DNA from: Vicingaceae bacterium
GTDB lineage: Bacteria > Bacteroidota > Bacteroidia > Flavobacteriales_E > Vicingaceae
NCBI GenBank assembly: GCA_019429185.1
Contig: JAHYJH010000020.1
Location: forward strand, 1 to 34,092
Reading direction: 5' to 3'
DNA length: 34,092 bases
Shown: positions 19,546 to 28,659 of the stretch, piece by piece
Numbering within the stretch: position 1 is the stretch's first letter
Layout of the letters: each line of letters begins with the position of its first letter
Program-made: the position numbers and the translations under genes
The notes under the pieces: model-generated
What the model saw: only the letters and a program-made list of their open reading frames with translations
Database searches by the model: none
What the model was told of the DNA's origin: nothing

Positions 19546-19731
19546 AATTAGCGTAGATAAAATGATTGAAATGAAAAAAAATTAAACTGAAAGAAAATAA
19601 AATTAATACGTGCAAATATACGTAGTTAATTAATTATAGTTACATTGAATTTACTCAATTTATAGATTTCCTATTAAAAATCATATTTATTAAGCTATTT
19701 AAAAGGTAATTTTACTTTTAAATTAATAAGT
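19546..19731. promoter_or_regulatory. Divergent promoter region of adhesin and Crp/Fnr genes
   Basis: On the minus strand TATATTTG (19620 to 19613) is a perfect -7 box for the adhesin, giving a leader of about 60 bases; no clear -33 TTG is seen. For the plus-strand regulator no convincing box is visible (TAATTTTA at 19704-19711 is the best). TGATTGAAATGA at 19563-19574 is one base off the FNR-like pattern. Confidence 0.45.
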
Positions 19732-20388
19732 ATGGATTCATTTTTAAAACAATACTGTTCTCCCGAATGGCAAGCTTTTGTTGACTTTCATAAAGAAACT
19801 AGAGAATTTAAAGCTAATGAAATTATTTTAAATGAAGGTGACCCAGTAAATGGTTTTCTTATTATTAATAAAGGTAAAGCAAAAGTATATTCAACAAATT
19901 CAGAAGGTAAAGAAATGATTATCCGTTTAGCTGCTGACGGTTATATCATTGGACATAGAGGGTTTGGAGGAGATTGGACTTACCCTGTTTCTGCAAAAGC
20001 CTACGAAAAAACAATAGTAACTTACATTCCTTTAACAATTTTCAATCAAGTAGCTAGAGCCAATGTTGAATTTACATATCAATTAATGATGTTTTTTGCC
20101 GAAGAACTAAGACAATCTGAAGAAAAGAACAATTTAATTCCAGTTAAAAATAGAGTTGCAAAAGCAATTTTAGCAAATTATGCTGTTTTTGGTTCAGACC
20201 CAAAAGATTCATTAAAAATAAGTTACACGATTAGTCGAAAAGATTTTGCAAGTAAAGCGAATACTACTTATGAAACTGTTATAAGAGTATTAGCCGAATT
20301 AAACAAAGAAAATATTATTCAACTACAAGCTAAATCTATACGAATTTTAGACTTACAAAGACTGAAAGAAATATCAGAATTAGCCTAA
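19732..20388 (+). CDS. Crp/Fnr family transcriptional regulator
   Basis: 218 residues. The N-terminal cyclic-nucleotide-binding-type beta-barrel spans about 15-115 (LNEGDPVNGFLIINKGKAKVY), then a dimerisation helix and a winged helix-turn-helix at about 167-200. In the recognition helix, Glu181 and Arg185 match FNR's Glu and Arg, but FNR's Ser is Ile184. Only one cysteine (Cys9) is present, so it cannot hold an FNR-type [4Fe-4S] cluster. It may sense NO through haem, like DNR, or another signal. It lies 254 bases upstream of the nar operon, whose promoter has TGAT-N4-ATCA sites. The pairing with those sites is inference from position and helix residues. Confidence 0.9.
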   Translation: MDSFLKQYCSPEWQAFVDFHKETREFKANEIILNEGDPVNGFLIINKGKAKVYSTNSEGKEMIIRLAADGYIIGHRGFGGDWTYPVSAKAYEKTIVTYIPLTIFNQVARANVEFTYQLMMFFAEELRQSEEKNNLIPVKNRVAKAILANYAVFGSDPKDSLKISYTISRKDFASKANTTYETVIRVLAELNKENIIQLQAKSIRILDLQRLKEISELA

Positions 20389-20642
20389 TTCTAACTCATT
20401 CTTTTAATTATTACTTCCTGTTTACTCGTGTTTTTTCACAACACGACATCATCATCCATCTATTTATTTTTACTGTCTTTTATGATTTAAAACATTATTA
20501 CTACTCAATTTAACCTTAAAATATGACATGAATCATGTTTGTATATGATTTGAATCATTTTTAAAAAATATTAATCTATAGAATTTTATATCGTTAAAAG
20601 AACCTAATAAATAAAGTCTGATATAAATCATTAAAAAGCACA
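20389..20642 (+). promoter_or_regulatory. nar operon control region with FNR-like boxes
   Basis: TGACATGAATCA (20524-20535, one mismatch) and TGATTTGAATCA (20546-20557, perfect TGAT-N4-ATCA) have centres 22 bp apart, two helical turns. A third perfect site, TGATATAAATCA, is at 20619-20630, 12 bases before the ATG. A degenerate -7-like stretch (TAGAATTTTA, 20579-20588) lies about 32 bases after the second site, putting that site near -41. One further near-match is at 20483-20494. No gene is seen here. Confidence 0.6.
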
Positions 20643-21521
20643 ATGAAAATGAAACTAAAATTAATCGGAGCAACTGTTTCAATAGTTTTGTCTGGCATGA
20701 CAATGAATGCCCAAGATGGAGAAGCATTGTTTAAACAAACTTGTAGTGCATGTCACACTATTGGAAAGGGTAAATTAGTAGGTCCTGATTTAAAAGGAGT
20801 AAACACTAAAAGAAGTGAAGCGTGGATTATTAGCTTTGTAAAAAATGCACAAACTTTTGGTGAAAAAGATGCTGATGCAAAAGCAATGATTGCAGAATAT
20901 GGTTATCCAATGCCTAGCCAAACTATTTCAGATGCTGACATTAAAGCAATTATTTCTCATATAGAAGCAAATAGCCCAACAGAAGCTGCTGAAACAACAA
21001 CTGAGGCAGTACCTGTAGAAGAAGTAAAACAAGACCCAGCTTTAGACCCAGCAAATGCCAGTCAAGAAGATATTTTAGCGGGTATTATGTTGTTTTCTGG
21101 TGAACACCGTCTCGAAAATGGTGGACCTTCTTGTATTACCTGTCACAATGTACAACATGGAGATTTAATTGCTGGAGGCTTGTTAGCTAAAGACTTAACC
21201 AAAGTATATGAACGATTGGGTGCTGCAGGAATAAACGGAATGTTATCTGCCCCTCCTTTTCCAGCAATGGCAGCATCTTACAAAGACAGTCCATTAACTG
21301 AAAAAGAAATTTTTCAATTGTCTGCTTTTTTTAATGATGCAGCCGTAAATACTGTTTATCAACCTCAACGAACCTATAATGATAATTTGCTTTTATATGG
21401 TGGAGGTGTTGCATTTATCATTATTGCATCAATAATACTATTAATGTTTATTGAACGTAAAAGAAAATGTGTGAAAGAAGACATTTACAAAAGACAAATT
21501 AAAGCAGCGTGTTCTAAATAA
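20643..21521 (+). CDS. Membrane-anchored di-haem cytochrome c of the nitrate reductase operon
   Basis: 292 residues. Signal peptide 1-24 (ending MNAQ). First cytochrome c domain: Cys34-Ser-Ala-Cys37-His38, with Met90 as possible ligand. A Thr/Glu/Pro linker covers about 110-142. Second haem site: Cys164-Ile-Thr-Cys167-His168, with Met209 a candidate ligand. One transmembrane helix at 249-270 is followed by a basic 22-residue tail, so both haems face the periplasm. It is the first gene of the nar operon. In Thermus thermophilus the nar operon also begins with a di-haem cytochrome gene, narC, needed for electron transfer to the reductase; homology to that protein was not tested. It probably passes electrons to or from NarI or another carrier. 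Confidence 0.82.
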   Translation: MKMKLKLIGATVSIVLSGMTMNAQDGEALFKQTCSACHTIGKGKLVGPDLKGVNTKRSEAWIISFVKNAQTFGEKDADAKAMIAEYGYPMPSQTISDADIKAIISHIEANSPTEAAETTTEAVPVEEVKQDPALDPANASQEDILAGIMLFSGEHRLENGGPSCITCHNVQHGDLIAGGLLAKDLTKVYERLGAAGINGMLSAPPFPAMAASYKDSPLTEKEIFQLSAFFNDAAVNTVYQPQRTYNDNLLLYGGGVAFIIIASIILLMFIERKRKCVKEDIYKRQIKAACSK

Positions 21522-21662
21522 AAGCCTCCCCAACCCCTCCGAAGGAGGGGCTATGTAGAGGGACAAAAAATGTTAAAAGTTAAAACTAAATATAATTAAT
21601 ACAAAGGCTTTGTGCCGAGGGCTACCCTCCCCCGTCAGTTGACGGGGAGTTGGAGGGGGCTT
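21521..21662. repeat. 142-bp palindromic repeat unit between narC-like gene and narG
   Basis: It starts on the last base of the upstream stop codon with AAAGCCTCCCC and ends GGAGGGGGCTT, so its ends are inverted. Inside are two strong hairpins: CCCCTCC/GGAGGGG (21534-21550) and CCCCGTCA/TGACGGGG (21630-21647). No T-run follows either hairpin, so read-through into narG is expected. The same plan is seen at 25323-25466. Confidence 0.75.
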
Positions 21663-21681
21663 AACTTAAAAACTATATATT

Positions 21682-24600
21682 ATGAGTTGGATAGAAGACA
21701 TTATCTCACCTAAAACCCGAAAATGGGAAGAATTTTATCGTAACAGATGGCAGTATGATAAAGTGGTACGAAGTACGCACGGTGTTAACTGTACAGGTGG
21801 TTGCTCTTGGGCAATTCACGTAAAAGACGGTATAGTTGTATGGGAAATGCAACAAGTAGATTACCCACAATTTAATAAAGAAGTTCCTCCTTATGAGCCA
21901 AGAGGTTGTCAAAGAGGTATTTCGTATTCTTGGTATTTGTACAGCCCTATCCGTGTTAAATATCCAATTATGCGTGGTGCATTAATTGATTTATTTAACA
22001 TAGAAAAAGAAGCTGCTGGAGGCGATTTAGTAAAAGCTTGGGAAAACTTACAAAAAGACCCTGTAAAAAGAGCTCGATATCAAAGAGCAAGAGGTAAAGG
22101 TGGTTTTAGAAGAGTTAGATGGGATGAAGCATTGGATTTAATTGCAGCGGCTAACATCTATACTGTTCAAAAATATGGTTCTGATAGAATTATTGGTTTT
22201 GCTCCAATTCCTGCAAAAAGTATGTTGAGTTACGCTTCTGGTGCCAGATACCTACAATTAATGGGTGGTGTTAACTTAAGTTTCTACGATTGGTATTGTG
22301 ATTTACCAAATGCTTACCCTGAAATTTGGGGAGAACAAACTGATGTGTGCGAAAGTGCCGATTGGTTCATCTCTAAATTTATTGTTTCGATGGGTGCAAA
22401 CCTTGGTATGACAAGAACTCCAGATATTCACTTTTTCTCAGAAGCTCGTCATAATGGAACAAAAACGGTGGTAATGTCGCCCGACTTTAGTATGGTAACC
22501 AAACATGCCGATCAATGGATTCCTGTTCATGCAGGTTCTGATGGTGCTTTTTGGATGGCAGTTACACATGTAATTTTACAAGAATACCACGTAAACAAAA
22601 AAACACCTTACTTTATAGAATACACGAAAAGATACACTGATTGTCCTTTCTTGGTACGGTTAAATAAAGATGGTGATAAATTGGTTCCCGGAAGAATGGT
22701 TAGAGCCAACGAAATGGAACAATTTAAAAACATTACCAATGGCGATTGGAAATTCTTAAATTTCGACACAAAAACTGGTGGATTAGTTATTCCAAAAGGC
22801 TCAATGGGTCAACGTTGGGATGACAAACAAGGTAACTGGAACTTGAAATACGAAGACAGTGAATCTAACGCAGTTTATGATCCAGAATTAACATTCATCG
22901 ATAAATACGATGATGTTGCTCAAGTTGAATTTGTGGAATACGGATTAGATAAAAAAGCGATGAGAGGTGTTCCTGTTCGTTATATTACATTGGCTTCAGG
23001 CGAAAAAGTTCCTGTTGCAACAATTTATGATTTAACCATGTCGCAATATGGTGTTAGTAGAGGTTTGGCTGGTGATTATCCAACATCTTATGATGATAAA
23101 GATCAAGCCTACACTCCGGCATGGCAAGAAATTTTTACCGGAATTGGTAGAGATACCGTATTGCAATTGGCTCGTGAATGGTCTGATACTGCTGAAATTA
23201 CTGAAGGAAAATGTATGGTAATTGTTGGAGCGGCTATCAATCACTGGTTTCACGGCAATTTAATGTATCGTGCAGCTATTATGGCTCAAATGCTTACCGG
23301 TTGTAATGGTAAAAATGGTGGTGGTATGAATCACTATGTTGGACAAGAAAAATTAGCTCCAATGGATTCATGGTCAACCATAATGAGTTCTAAAGATTGG
23401 GGTACAATTCCAAGATTACAACAAGGGCCTATTTGGCATTACATCAACTCTTCACAATGGAGGTATGATGGAAATCAAAAATTCTATAACTCCGTTCCTG
23501 AAAATAAATTGGCACACACACATACTGCCGATTGGGCTGTAAAAGCGGTTCGTAACGGTTGGATGCCTTATTATCCTCAATACAACAAAAACAATTTCGA
23601 AATTGTAAAAGATGCTCAAAAAGCAGGTTTTACTACTGATGACGACATGCGTAACTACATTGTTAAACAACTAGTTTCAGGCGAATTAAAACATGCGGTA
23701 GTTGAACCAGATGAAGAAATCAACTTCCCAAGAAACTGGTTTATTTGGAAAGGTAACGCTATTGGAACTTCAGCAAAAGGGCATGAGTATTTCTTAGATC
23801 ATTATTTAGGAACGCATACCAATAAAATTGCGGATGAAGTTGCTGATGATATTGTTGAAGACATTGTTTTCAAAAAAGAAGGTGCAAGAGGTAAAATGGA
23901 TTTAGTAATTGATATTAATTTCCGTATGGATACATCAGCTTTATATTCTGATATTGTTTTACCTACTGCATCTTGGTACGAAAAAGCAGATATCAACTCA
24001 ACAGATATGCACTCGTTTATTCATCCATTATCTGCTGCAATTGACCCAGTTTGGGAATCAAAAACAGATTGGCAAATTTTTGAAGCATTAGCTGAAAGAG
24101 TAAGCGAAATGGCTCCAAAATATTTACCAGGAGTAATGAAAGATGTGGTAAACTCACCGCTATCTCACGATTCTAAAGATGAAATTACGCAACCTCGTTT
24201 ACAAGATTGGAGCAAAGGCGAATGTGAAGCAATTCCCGGAAAAACCATGCACAAAATTGCTTTTGTAGAACGTGATTATTCTAAAATTTACGACAAATTT
24301 ATTTCTCTAGGAAATGGTGTAGCTAAAAACGGCTTAGGAGCTCATGGTAATCACTATCATTGCGAAGATGTGTATGGCGAAATGTTGGAGAACAGACAAC
24401 ACATTAGTAAATGGGATGATGGTACCGAATATCCATCATTAAAAGAAGATGTGGAAGCGATTAATGCAGTATTAAAATTATCAACCTTAACCAATGGTAA
24501 ACTAACTAAACGTGCTTACGAAATAATGGGTAAAAAAATTGGTGTGGAAGCTGTTGAAAGATTGGGCGATGGTTACGAGCAAATCGAAATGGAATATCGC

Positions 24601-25323
24601 GATCTACAAGCTCAACCAAAACGATATAATTCTTCACCACTTTGGTCAGGTTTAATGCACGAAGGAAGAACCTACGCTGCTTACACCTACAACGTAGATA
24701 TGTTAGTTCCATGGAGAACATTAACCGGAAGACAACATTTTTACTTAGACCATGATGCCTACATTGCATTTGGTGAACATTTATCAACCTACAAACCATC
24801 ACCAACTCCTGAGGCTTATGGCGATTTAAGGGTAACGATTAACGATGGTAAAGCAAGAATGTTAAATTGTTTAACTCCTCACGGAAAGTGGCACATTCAC
24901 TCTACTTATGGTGATACATTAAGAATGTTAACCTTATCGAGAGGCGGAGAACCATGTTGGTTAAGTGAAAAAGATGCTGAAGAGTTAGGAATTAAAGATA
25001 ACGACCATGTAGAAGTGTATAACGACCACGGAACTTATGTAACTCGTGCTTGTGTGAGTGCTCGTATTCCTAAAGGTGTTTGTATTGTTTACCATGCTGT
25101 GGAAAGAACCTACAACATTGCCAAATCTCAAGAAAGAAGAGGTAAAAATGGAGAACCAAGACGTGGTGGTATGAACAACTCATTTACCAGAGTTCACTTA
25201 AAACCAAACTTAATGTGTGGTGGTTACGGACAATTTTCTTACCACTTCAATTATTGGGGACCTGTAGGAGTTAACCGTGATACGCATGTATTAGTTCGTA
25301 AAATGACAAAAGTAGAATACTAA
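21682..25323 (+). CDS. narG: Respiratory nitrate reductase alpha subunit NarG
   Basis: 1213 residues (E. coli 1247). The N-terminal FS0 cluster ligands are His33, Cys37, Cys41 and Cys76 ([13 protein letters not shown]). The molybdenum ligand Asp is in [11 protein letters not shown], near residue 203. The Mo-bisMGD-binding core continues through residue about 1100, and the C-terminal domain ends TKVEY. It reduces nitrate to nitrite using electrons from NarH. No twin-arginine signal is present, so the catalytic face is inferred to be cytoplasmic as in E. coli. The gene is second in the operon, with palindromic repeats on both sides. Nitrate would need a transporter, and no narK lies in the window. 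Identification is certain from the motifs and the neighbours. Confidence 0.98.
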   Translation: MSWIEDIISPKTRKWEEFYRNRWQYDKVVRSTHGVNCTGGCSWAIHVKDGIVVWEMQQVDYPQFNKEVPPYEPRGCQRGISYSWYLYSPIRVKYPIMRGALIDLFNIEKEAAGGDLVKAWENLQKDPVKRARYQRARGKGGFRRVRWDEALDLIAAANIYTVQKYGSDRIIGFAPIPAKSMLSYASGARYLQLMGGVNLSFYDWYCDLPNAYPEIWGEQTDVCESADWFISKFIVSMGANLGMTRTPDIHFFSEARHNGTKTVVMSPDFSMVTKHADQWIPVHAGSDGAFWMAVTHVILQEYHVNKKTPYFIEYTKRYTDCPFLVRLNKDGDKLVPGRMVRANEMEQFKNITNGDWKFLNFDTKTGGLVIPKGSMGQRWDDKQGNWNLKYEDSESNAVYDPELTFIDKYDDVAQVEFVEYGLDKKAMRGVPVRYITLASGEKVPVATIYDLTMSQYGVSRGLAGDYPTSYDDKDQAYTPAWQEIFTGIGRDTVLQLAREWSDTAEITEGKCMVIVGAAINHWFHGNLMYRAAIMAQMLTGCNGKNGGGMNHYVGQEKLAPMDSWSTIMSSKDWGTIPRLQQGPIWHYINSSQWRYDGNQKFYNSVPENKLAHTHTADWAVKAVRNGWMPYYPQYNKNNFEIVKDAQKAGFTTDDDMRNYIVKQLVSGELKHAVVEPDEEINFPRNWFIWKGNAIGTSAKGHEYFLDHYLGTHTNKIADEVADDIVEDIVFKKEGARGKMDLVIDINFRMDTSALYSDIVLPTASWYEKADINSTDMHSFIHPLSAAIDPVWESKTDWQIFEALAERVSEMAPKYLPGVMKDVVNSPLSHDSKDEITQPRLQDWSKGECEAIPGKTMHKIAFVERDYSKIYDKFISLGNGVAKNGLGAHGNHYHCEDVYGEMLENRQHISKWDDGTEYPSLKEDVEAINAVLKLSTLTNGKLTKRAYEIMGKKIGVEAVERLGDGYEQIEMEYRDLQAQPKRYNSSPLWSGLMHEGRTYAAYTYNVDMLVPWRTLTGRQHFYLDHDAYIAFGEHLSTYKPSPTPEAYGDLRVTINDGKARMLNCLTPHGKWHIHSTYGDTLRMLTLSRGGEPCWLSEKDAEELGIKDNDHVEVYNDHGTYVTRACVSARIPKGVCIVYHAVERTYNIAKSQERRGKNGEPRRGGMNNSFTRVHLKPNLMCGGYGQFSYHFNYWGPVGVNRDTHVLVRKMTKVEY

Positions 25324-25466
25324 AAGCCCCACCCAGCCTCCCCGAAGGGGAGGAGTATTCCCCTCTTGAGAGGGGTTAGGGGTGTGTTTAAAAACATGAA
25401 CAAAACGAAATAAATAATAAACTAAGCTCTAAATTCCTCCCCTTCGGGGAGGTTAGGAGGGGCTTT
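25323..25466. repeat. 144-bp palindromic repeat unit between narG and narH
   Basis: It begins on the last base of the narG stop with AAAGCCCCACCCAGCC and ends with the inverse GGTTAGGAGGGGCTTT. Hairpins inside: CCTCCCC/GGGGAGG at 25337-25353, CCCCTC/GAGGGG at 25360-25375, and CCTCCCC/GGGGAGG at 25436-25452. The middle hairpin with the following TTAGGGGTGTGT recurs almost identically at 27804-27830. The near-symmetric ends suggest a transposable repeat cassette. Confidence 0.78.
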
Positions 25467-25479
25467 AAACATAAAAAAG

Positions 25480-26973
25480 ATGAATATAAGATCGCAAATA
25501 TCAATGGTTTTTCACCTCGACAAATGTATCGGTTGCCATACTTGTTCAGTTGCTTGTAAAAACATTTGGACAGACCGAAAAGGTGCTGAATACATGTGGT
25601 GGAATAACGTGGAAACTAAACCAGGAACTGGTTATCCAACTAAATGGGAAGATCAAGAAATTTACCAAGGTGGTTGGGTAAAAAATGGTGATACCGTTTC
25701 ATTAAAAGGAGCTGGAAAATTAAAAGGATTGAAAAATATTTTTCACAATCCAAACATGCCAGTATTAGATGATTATTATGAGCCTTGGGCTTATCGTTAC
25801 CAAGATTTGTTTGATGCACCGGAAGGTGATGATCAACCCATCGGTAGAGCAGTATCATTAATTACTGGCGAACCAATGGAAATTCAAGCAGGTCCAAACT
25901 GGGATGATGATTTATCTGGAACACCTGATTATGCTCGTAAAGATGTTAATTTCAAACATTTAAGTCAGGCAGAACAAGAAGCCATGTTCCAACTGGAAAA
26001 AATGACATTTCATTATTTGCCCCGTATTTGTAACCACTGTTTAAACCCTGCTTGTGTTGGTTCTTGTCCTTCAGGAGCTTTATACAAAAGAGGTGAAGAT
26101 GGTGTGGTTTTAATCAATCAAGAAAGATGTAGAGCTTGGAGAATGTGTGTAACTGCTTGTCCTTACAAAAAAAGCTACTACAACTGGAATACTGGAAAAT
26201 CTGAAAAATGTGTACTTTGTTATCCACGTTTAGAATCGGCTCAACCACCAGCTTGTATGCACTCATGTGTGGGAAGAATTCGTTATTTAGGAGTAATGTT
26301 GTATGATGCAGATCAAATTCAGGCTGTTGCTTCTTGTGATGAAAATCAATTAGTGGACAGACATTTAGATATTTATCTGAATCCAAACGACCCTGCAGTG
26401 ATTAAAGCGGCAAAAGCAAATGGAATCGCTGATTCAACAATTAAAGCAGCTCAAAACTCACCAGTTTATAAGTTCGTAAAAGAATGGAAAATTGCTCTTC
26501 CTTTACATCCTGAGTTTAGAACTTTACCTAACTTATTTTACGTTCCACCATTGTTGCCTGCTATGGCTTCGGTTAGTGCGGATGGAATTTACGATACCGT
26601 TTCTGAACATTTATTAGCTGGTGTAGAAAAATTAAGAGTTCCAATTCGTTATTTGTCTTCATTATTTACTGCCGGAAACGACCAAAAAGTAATTGATGTG
26701 TTTAAAAAATTGCACGCAGTTAGGGTTTCTAGAAGAGATACAACTGTAAAAGATGTTACTGAATCTCAATTAAATACGGTAATGAACGAAGCTAATATTG
26801 ATATTCATACTGCTAACGCTATTTTTAGATTAACTTCTTTAGCAACTTTTGAAGAACGATTTGTAATTCCTGCTGCTCACCGTGAAGAAGCCATTGAAAT
26901 GCTTGAAAACACAGGTGATTACAAAGGAAGTACAGGTTTTGGATTTAAAGAAAAACCAGCGAGAGGATTATAA
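25480..26973 (+). CDS. narH: Respiratory nitrate reductase beta subunit NarH
   Basis: 497 residues (E. coli 512). The first cluster's cysteines are Cys16, 19, 22 and 26 (CIGCHTCSVACK). Further clusters lie in CNHCLNPACVGSCPSGA, CRAWRMCVTACP, EKCVLCYP and ACMHSCVGR. The Trp in CRAWRMC replaces a cysteine and gives the [3Fe-4S] cluster, as in E. coli. NarH relays electrons from the haems of NarI to NarG on the cytoplasmic face of the membrane. The C-terminal half is the NarH-specific domain (FRTLPNLFYVPPLLP). A palindromic repeat lies directly before and after the gene. Confidence 0.98.
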   Translation: MNIRSQISMVFHLDKCIGCHTCSVACKNIWTDRKGAEYMWWNNVETKPGTGYPTKWEDQEIYQGGWVKNGDTVSLKGAGKLKGLKNIFHNPNMPVLDDYYEPWAYRYQDLFDAPEGDDQPIGRAVSLITGEPMEIQAGPNWDDDLSGTPDYARKDVNFKHLSQAEQEAMFQLEKMTFHYLPRICNHCLNPACVGSCPSGALYKRGEDGVVLINQERCRAWRMCVTACPYKKSYYNWNTGKSEKCVLCYPRLESAQPPACMHSCVGRIRYLGVMLYDADQIQAVASCDENQLVDRHLDIYLNPNDPAVIKAAKANGIADSTIKAAQNSPVYKFVKEWKIALPLHPEFRTLPNLFYVPPLLPAMASVSADGIYDTVSEHLLAGVEKLRVPIRYLSSLFTAGNDQKVIDVFKKLHAVRVSRRDTTVKDVTESQLNTVMNEANIDIHTANAIFRLTSLATFEERFVIPAAHREEAIEMLENTGDYKGSTGFGFKEKPARGL

Positions 26974-27029
26974 CAAGGGGTTGAAACCCCTTGTCGATTA
27001 GAAAACAACAAGGGAGTATGCTCCCTTGT
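26974..27029. repeat. Two perfect palindromes between narH and narJ
   Basis: CAAGGGGTT/AACCCCTTG (26974-26993) begins at the first base after the narH stop. ACAAGGGAG/CTCCCTTGT (27008-27029) follows and ends 19 bases before narJ. The cores ACAAGGG are related. An A-run, not a T-run, follows, so they are not forward terminators. They may be mRNA hairpins that set relative expression or stability. Confidence 0.7.
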
Positions 27030-27048
27030 CAAAAAAACTAAAAAGAAA

Positions 27049-27780
27049 ATGAAAAATTTAGAACATTATACATTACTTGCCGAGTTGTTTCGATATCCCA
27101 AACAAGATATTAAAGCAACAGTAGTTGAAATTCAGCAATTTTTAACTAAAAATTATCCTGAAGCTGGAAAAGAATTTGTTCGTTTTTCAGAATTTATTGC
27201 TGATTCTACCTATCCTCAAATTGAAGAAATTTTTCAAAAAACTTTTCATATTCAAGCCATCTGTTTTTTAGATTTAGGTTATGTAATTTTTGCCGAAGAT
27301 TATAAAAGAGGTGAGTTTTTAGTAAATATGAAAGCTGAACAAGATAAATATCAAAACGATTGCGAACATGAATTAGCTGATAATTTACCCTATGTTTTGA
27401 GGTTACTACCCATGCACAAGAACGAAAGTTTCGTTAACGAATTGGTGGTGATGATAATGATTCCTGCACTTGAAAAAATGCTTTCGGAATTTGATGCAGC
27501 AAAAACTCAAATAAGAGAAAAGGTGTTGAACAAAAAGCAAAAAGTAATTATTATGGAAGGCATTAAAGATGGAAACATTTATAAGAATGCCATCAGTTCA
27601 TTAATCATGGTGTTCAAAAAAGATTTTGAAGATGTGGTATATGAAAAACAAGTTGAAATTATTCCAGCTTATGCAAAAGCATTTTTACACAGCGATTGTG
27701 AAGATGGTTGTAGTGTTTCAACACCCACACCAGAACAAGTTAAACAACGAGCTATGGAACAAATGGGAATACCCACCTAA
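27049..27780 (+). CDS. narJ: Nitrate reductase assembly chaperone NarJ
   Basis: 243 residues, all-helical TorD/NarJ family. The N-terminal LEHYTLLAELFRYPKQ and the central DLGYVIFAEDYKRGEFLVNM are family signatures. NarJ binds NarG in the cytoplasm and allows insertion of the molybdenum cofactor and FS0 cluster before attachment to NarI; it is not part of the final enzyme. A Cys-x3-Cys (DCEDGCS) near the C-terminus is noted without known meaning. The position between narH and narI is the standard order. The ATG at 27049 gives the expected N-terminus. Confidence 0.93.
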   Translation: MKNLEHYTLLAELFRYPKQDIKATVVEIQQFLTKNYPEAGKEFVRFSEFIADSTYPQIEEIFQKTFHIQAICFLDLGYVIFAEDYKRGEFLVNMKAEQDKYQNDCEHELADNLPYVLRLLPMHKNESFVNELVVMIMIPALEKMLSEFDAAKTQIREKVLNKKQKVIIMEGIKDGNIYKNAISSLIMVFKKDFEDVVYEKQVEIIPAYAKAFLHSDCEDGCSVSTPTPEQVKQRAMEQMGIPT

Positions 27781-27899
27781 CCAGTAACTGGCAGGTAAAG
27801 TTTCCCCTCTTGAGAGGGGTAGGGGTGTGTCCTTTAAGTATAAAAATAAAATTAAAAACAATAAATTATAAATCAGCAATCCCTAACTAGGGGCTTAAA
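27781..27899. repeat. Palindromic repeats between narJ and narI
   Basis: CCAGT-A-ACTGG (27781-27791) starts at the first base after the narJ stop. CCCCTC/GAGGGG (27804-27819) with trailing TAGGGGTGTGT is near-identical to 25360-25386 in the narG-narH gap. CCCTA/TAGGG (27881-27892) and AGGGGCTT close the region 10 bases before narI. It appears to be a partial or diverged member of the same unit family. Confidence 0.65.
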
Positions 27900-27909
27900 A
27901 CTTAAAACT

Positions 27910-28659
27910 ATGTTAGATTATTTATTATTCGGAGCCTTACCTTATGTTGCACTAGCAGTGTTTTTAATAGGTTCAATTTACAGATATATGAAAAAAGGTT
28001 TTCAAGTATCTTCATTGTCGTCTCAATTTTTAGAAGGCAGACAATTGTTTTTTGGTAGCCAGTTTTTTCACTGGGGTATTGTGATGTTGTTTTTAGGGCA
28101 CTTAATCGGATTTTTAGTACCAAGTGCTGTTATGGCTTGGAATGGCTCCCCTGTTCGGTTGTTAATTTTAGAATTTTCTGCTTTTGGTTTTGCAATATCA
28201 GCATTAATTGGACTATTGTTGTTAATTAAAAGAAGAGCAACTACCAAAAGAATTCAAATGGTATCTAATTACATGGATTATGTAGTTTATTTGGTGTTAT
28301 TTGTACAAATTGTAAGTGGAATTTTAATGGCTTATTATGGCAGATGGGGTTCCAACTGGTTTGCATCAGTAATGACACCTTACTTACGTTCAGTTTTTGC
28401 TTTCAATCCAAATGTAGATTTAATTGCACAACTTTCTACCAGTAATGCCATGGCTTTATTGATGGTAAAAACACATATTGCATCAGCTTTTTTAATTATC
28501 GGAATTATTCCTTTTACACGTTTTGTTCACTTCTTGGTAGCTCCAATCGATTACATCTGGAGAAAATACCAATTGGTTATTTGGAATTGGAATAGTAAAG
28601 AAATTAGAACTTCCAGAAATTATTTTCCCGGAAAAAGTAGAGATTTCAAAAACAATTAA
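27910..28659 (+). CDS. narI: Respiratory nitrate reductase gamma subunit NarI
   Basis: 249 residues (E. coli 225). Five hydrophobic segments are expected. The haem b ligands fit the E. coli spacing: His54 and His64 (ten apart), His189 and His207 (eighteen apart). NarI anchors NarGH to the membrane, oxidises menaquinol on the periplasmic side and passes electrons through two b haems to NarH. It is the last gene of the operon. No typical T-run terminator follows; a perfect 15-bp hairpin lies at 28788-28820. Confidence 0.96.
   Translation: MLDYLLFGALPYVALAVFLIGSIYRYMKKGFQVSSLSSQFLEGRQLFFGSQFFHWGIVMLFLGHLIGFLVPSAVMAWNGSPVRLLILEFSAFGFAISALIGLLLLIKRRATTKRIQMVSNYMDYVVYLVLFVQIVSGILMAYYGRWGSNWFASVMTPYLRSVFAFNPNVDLIAQLSTSNAMALLMVKTHIASAFLIIGIIPFTRFVHFLVAPIDYIWRKYQLVIWNWNSKEIRTSRNYFPGKSRDFKNN

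Noticed and set aside
19563-19574. TGATTGAAATGA upstream of the adhesin as an FNR-like site
   Set aside because: One mismatch in AT-rich DNA with no supporting second site; likely chance.
19732-20388. The regulator as a true oxygen-sensing FNR
   Set aside because: Only one cysteine is present, so the FNR-type [4Fe-4S] cluster cannot form; kept as Crp/Fnr family with unknown signal.
20643-21521. The di-haem cytochrome as a subunit of a cytochrome oxidase or bc complex
   Set aside because: No oxidase or bc subunits are adjacent, and its place as first nar gene favours a nitrate-respiration role.
21534-27819. Nar-gap hairpins as Rho-independent terminators
   Set aside because: None is followed by a T-run, and an intact operon needs read-through. 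Treated as repeats or RNA-processing elements.
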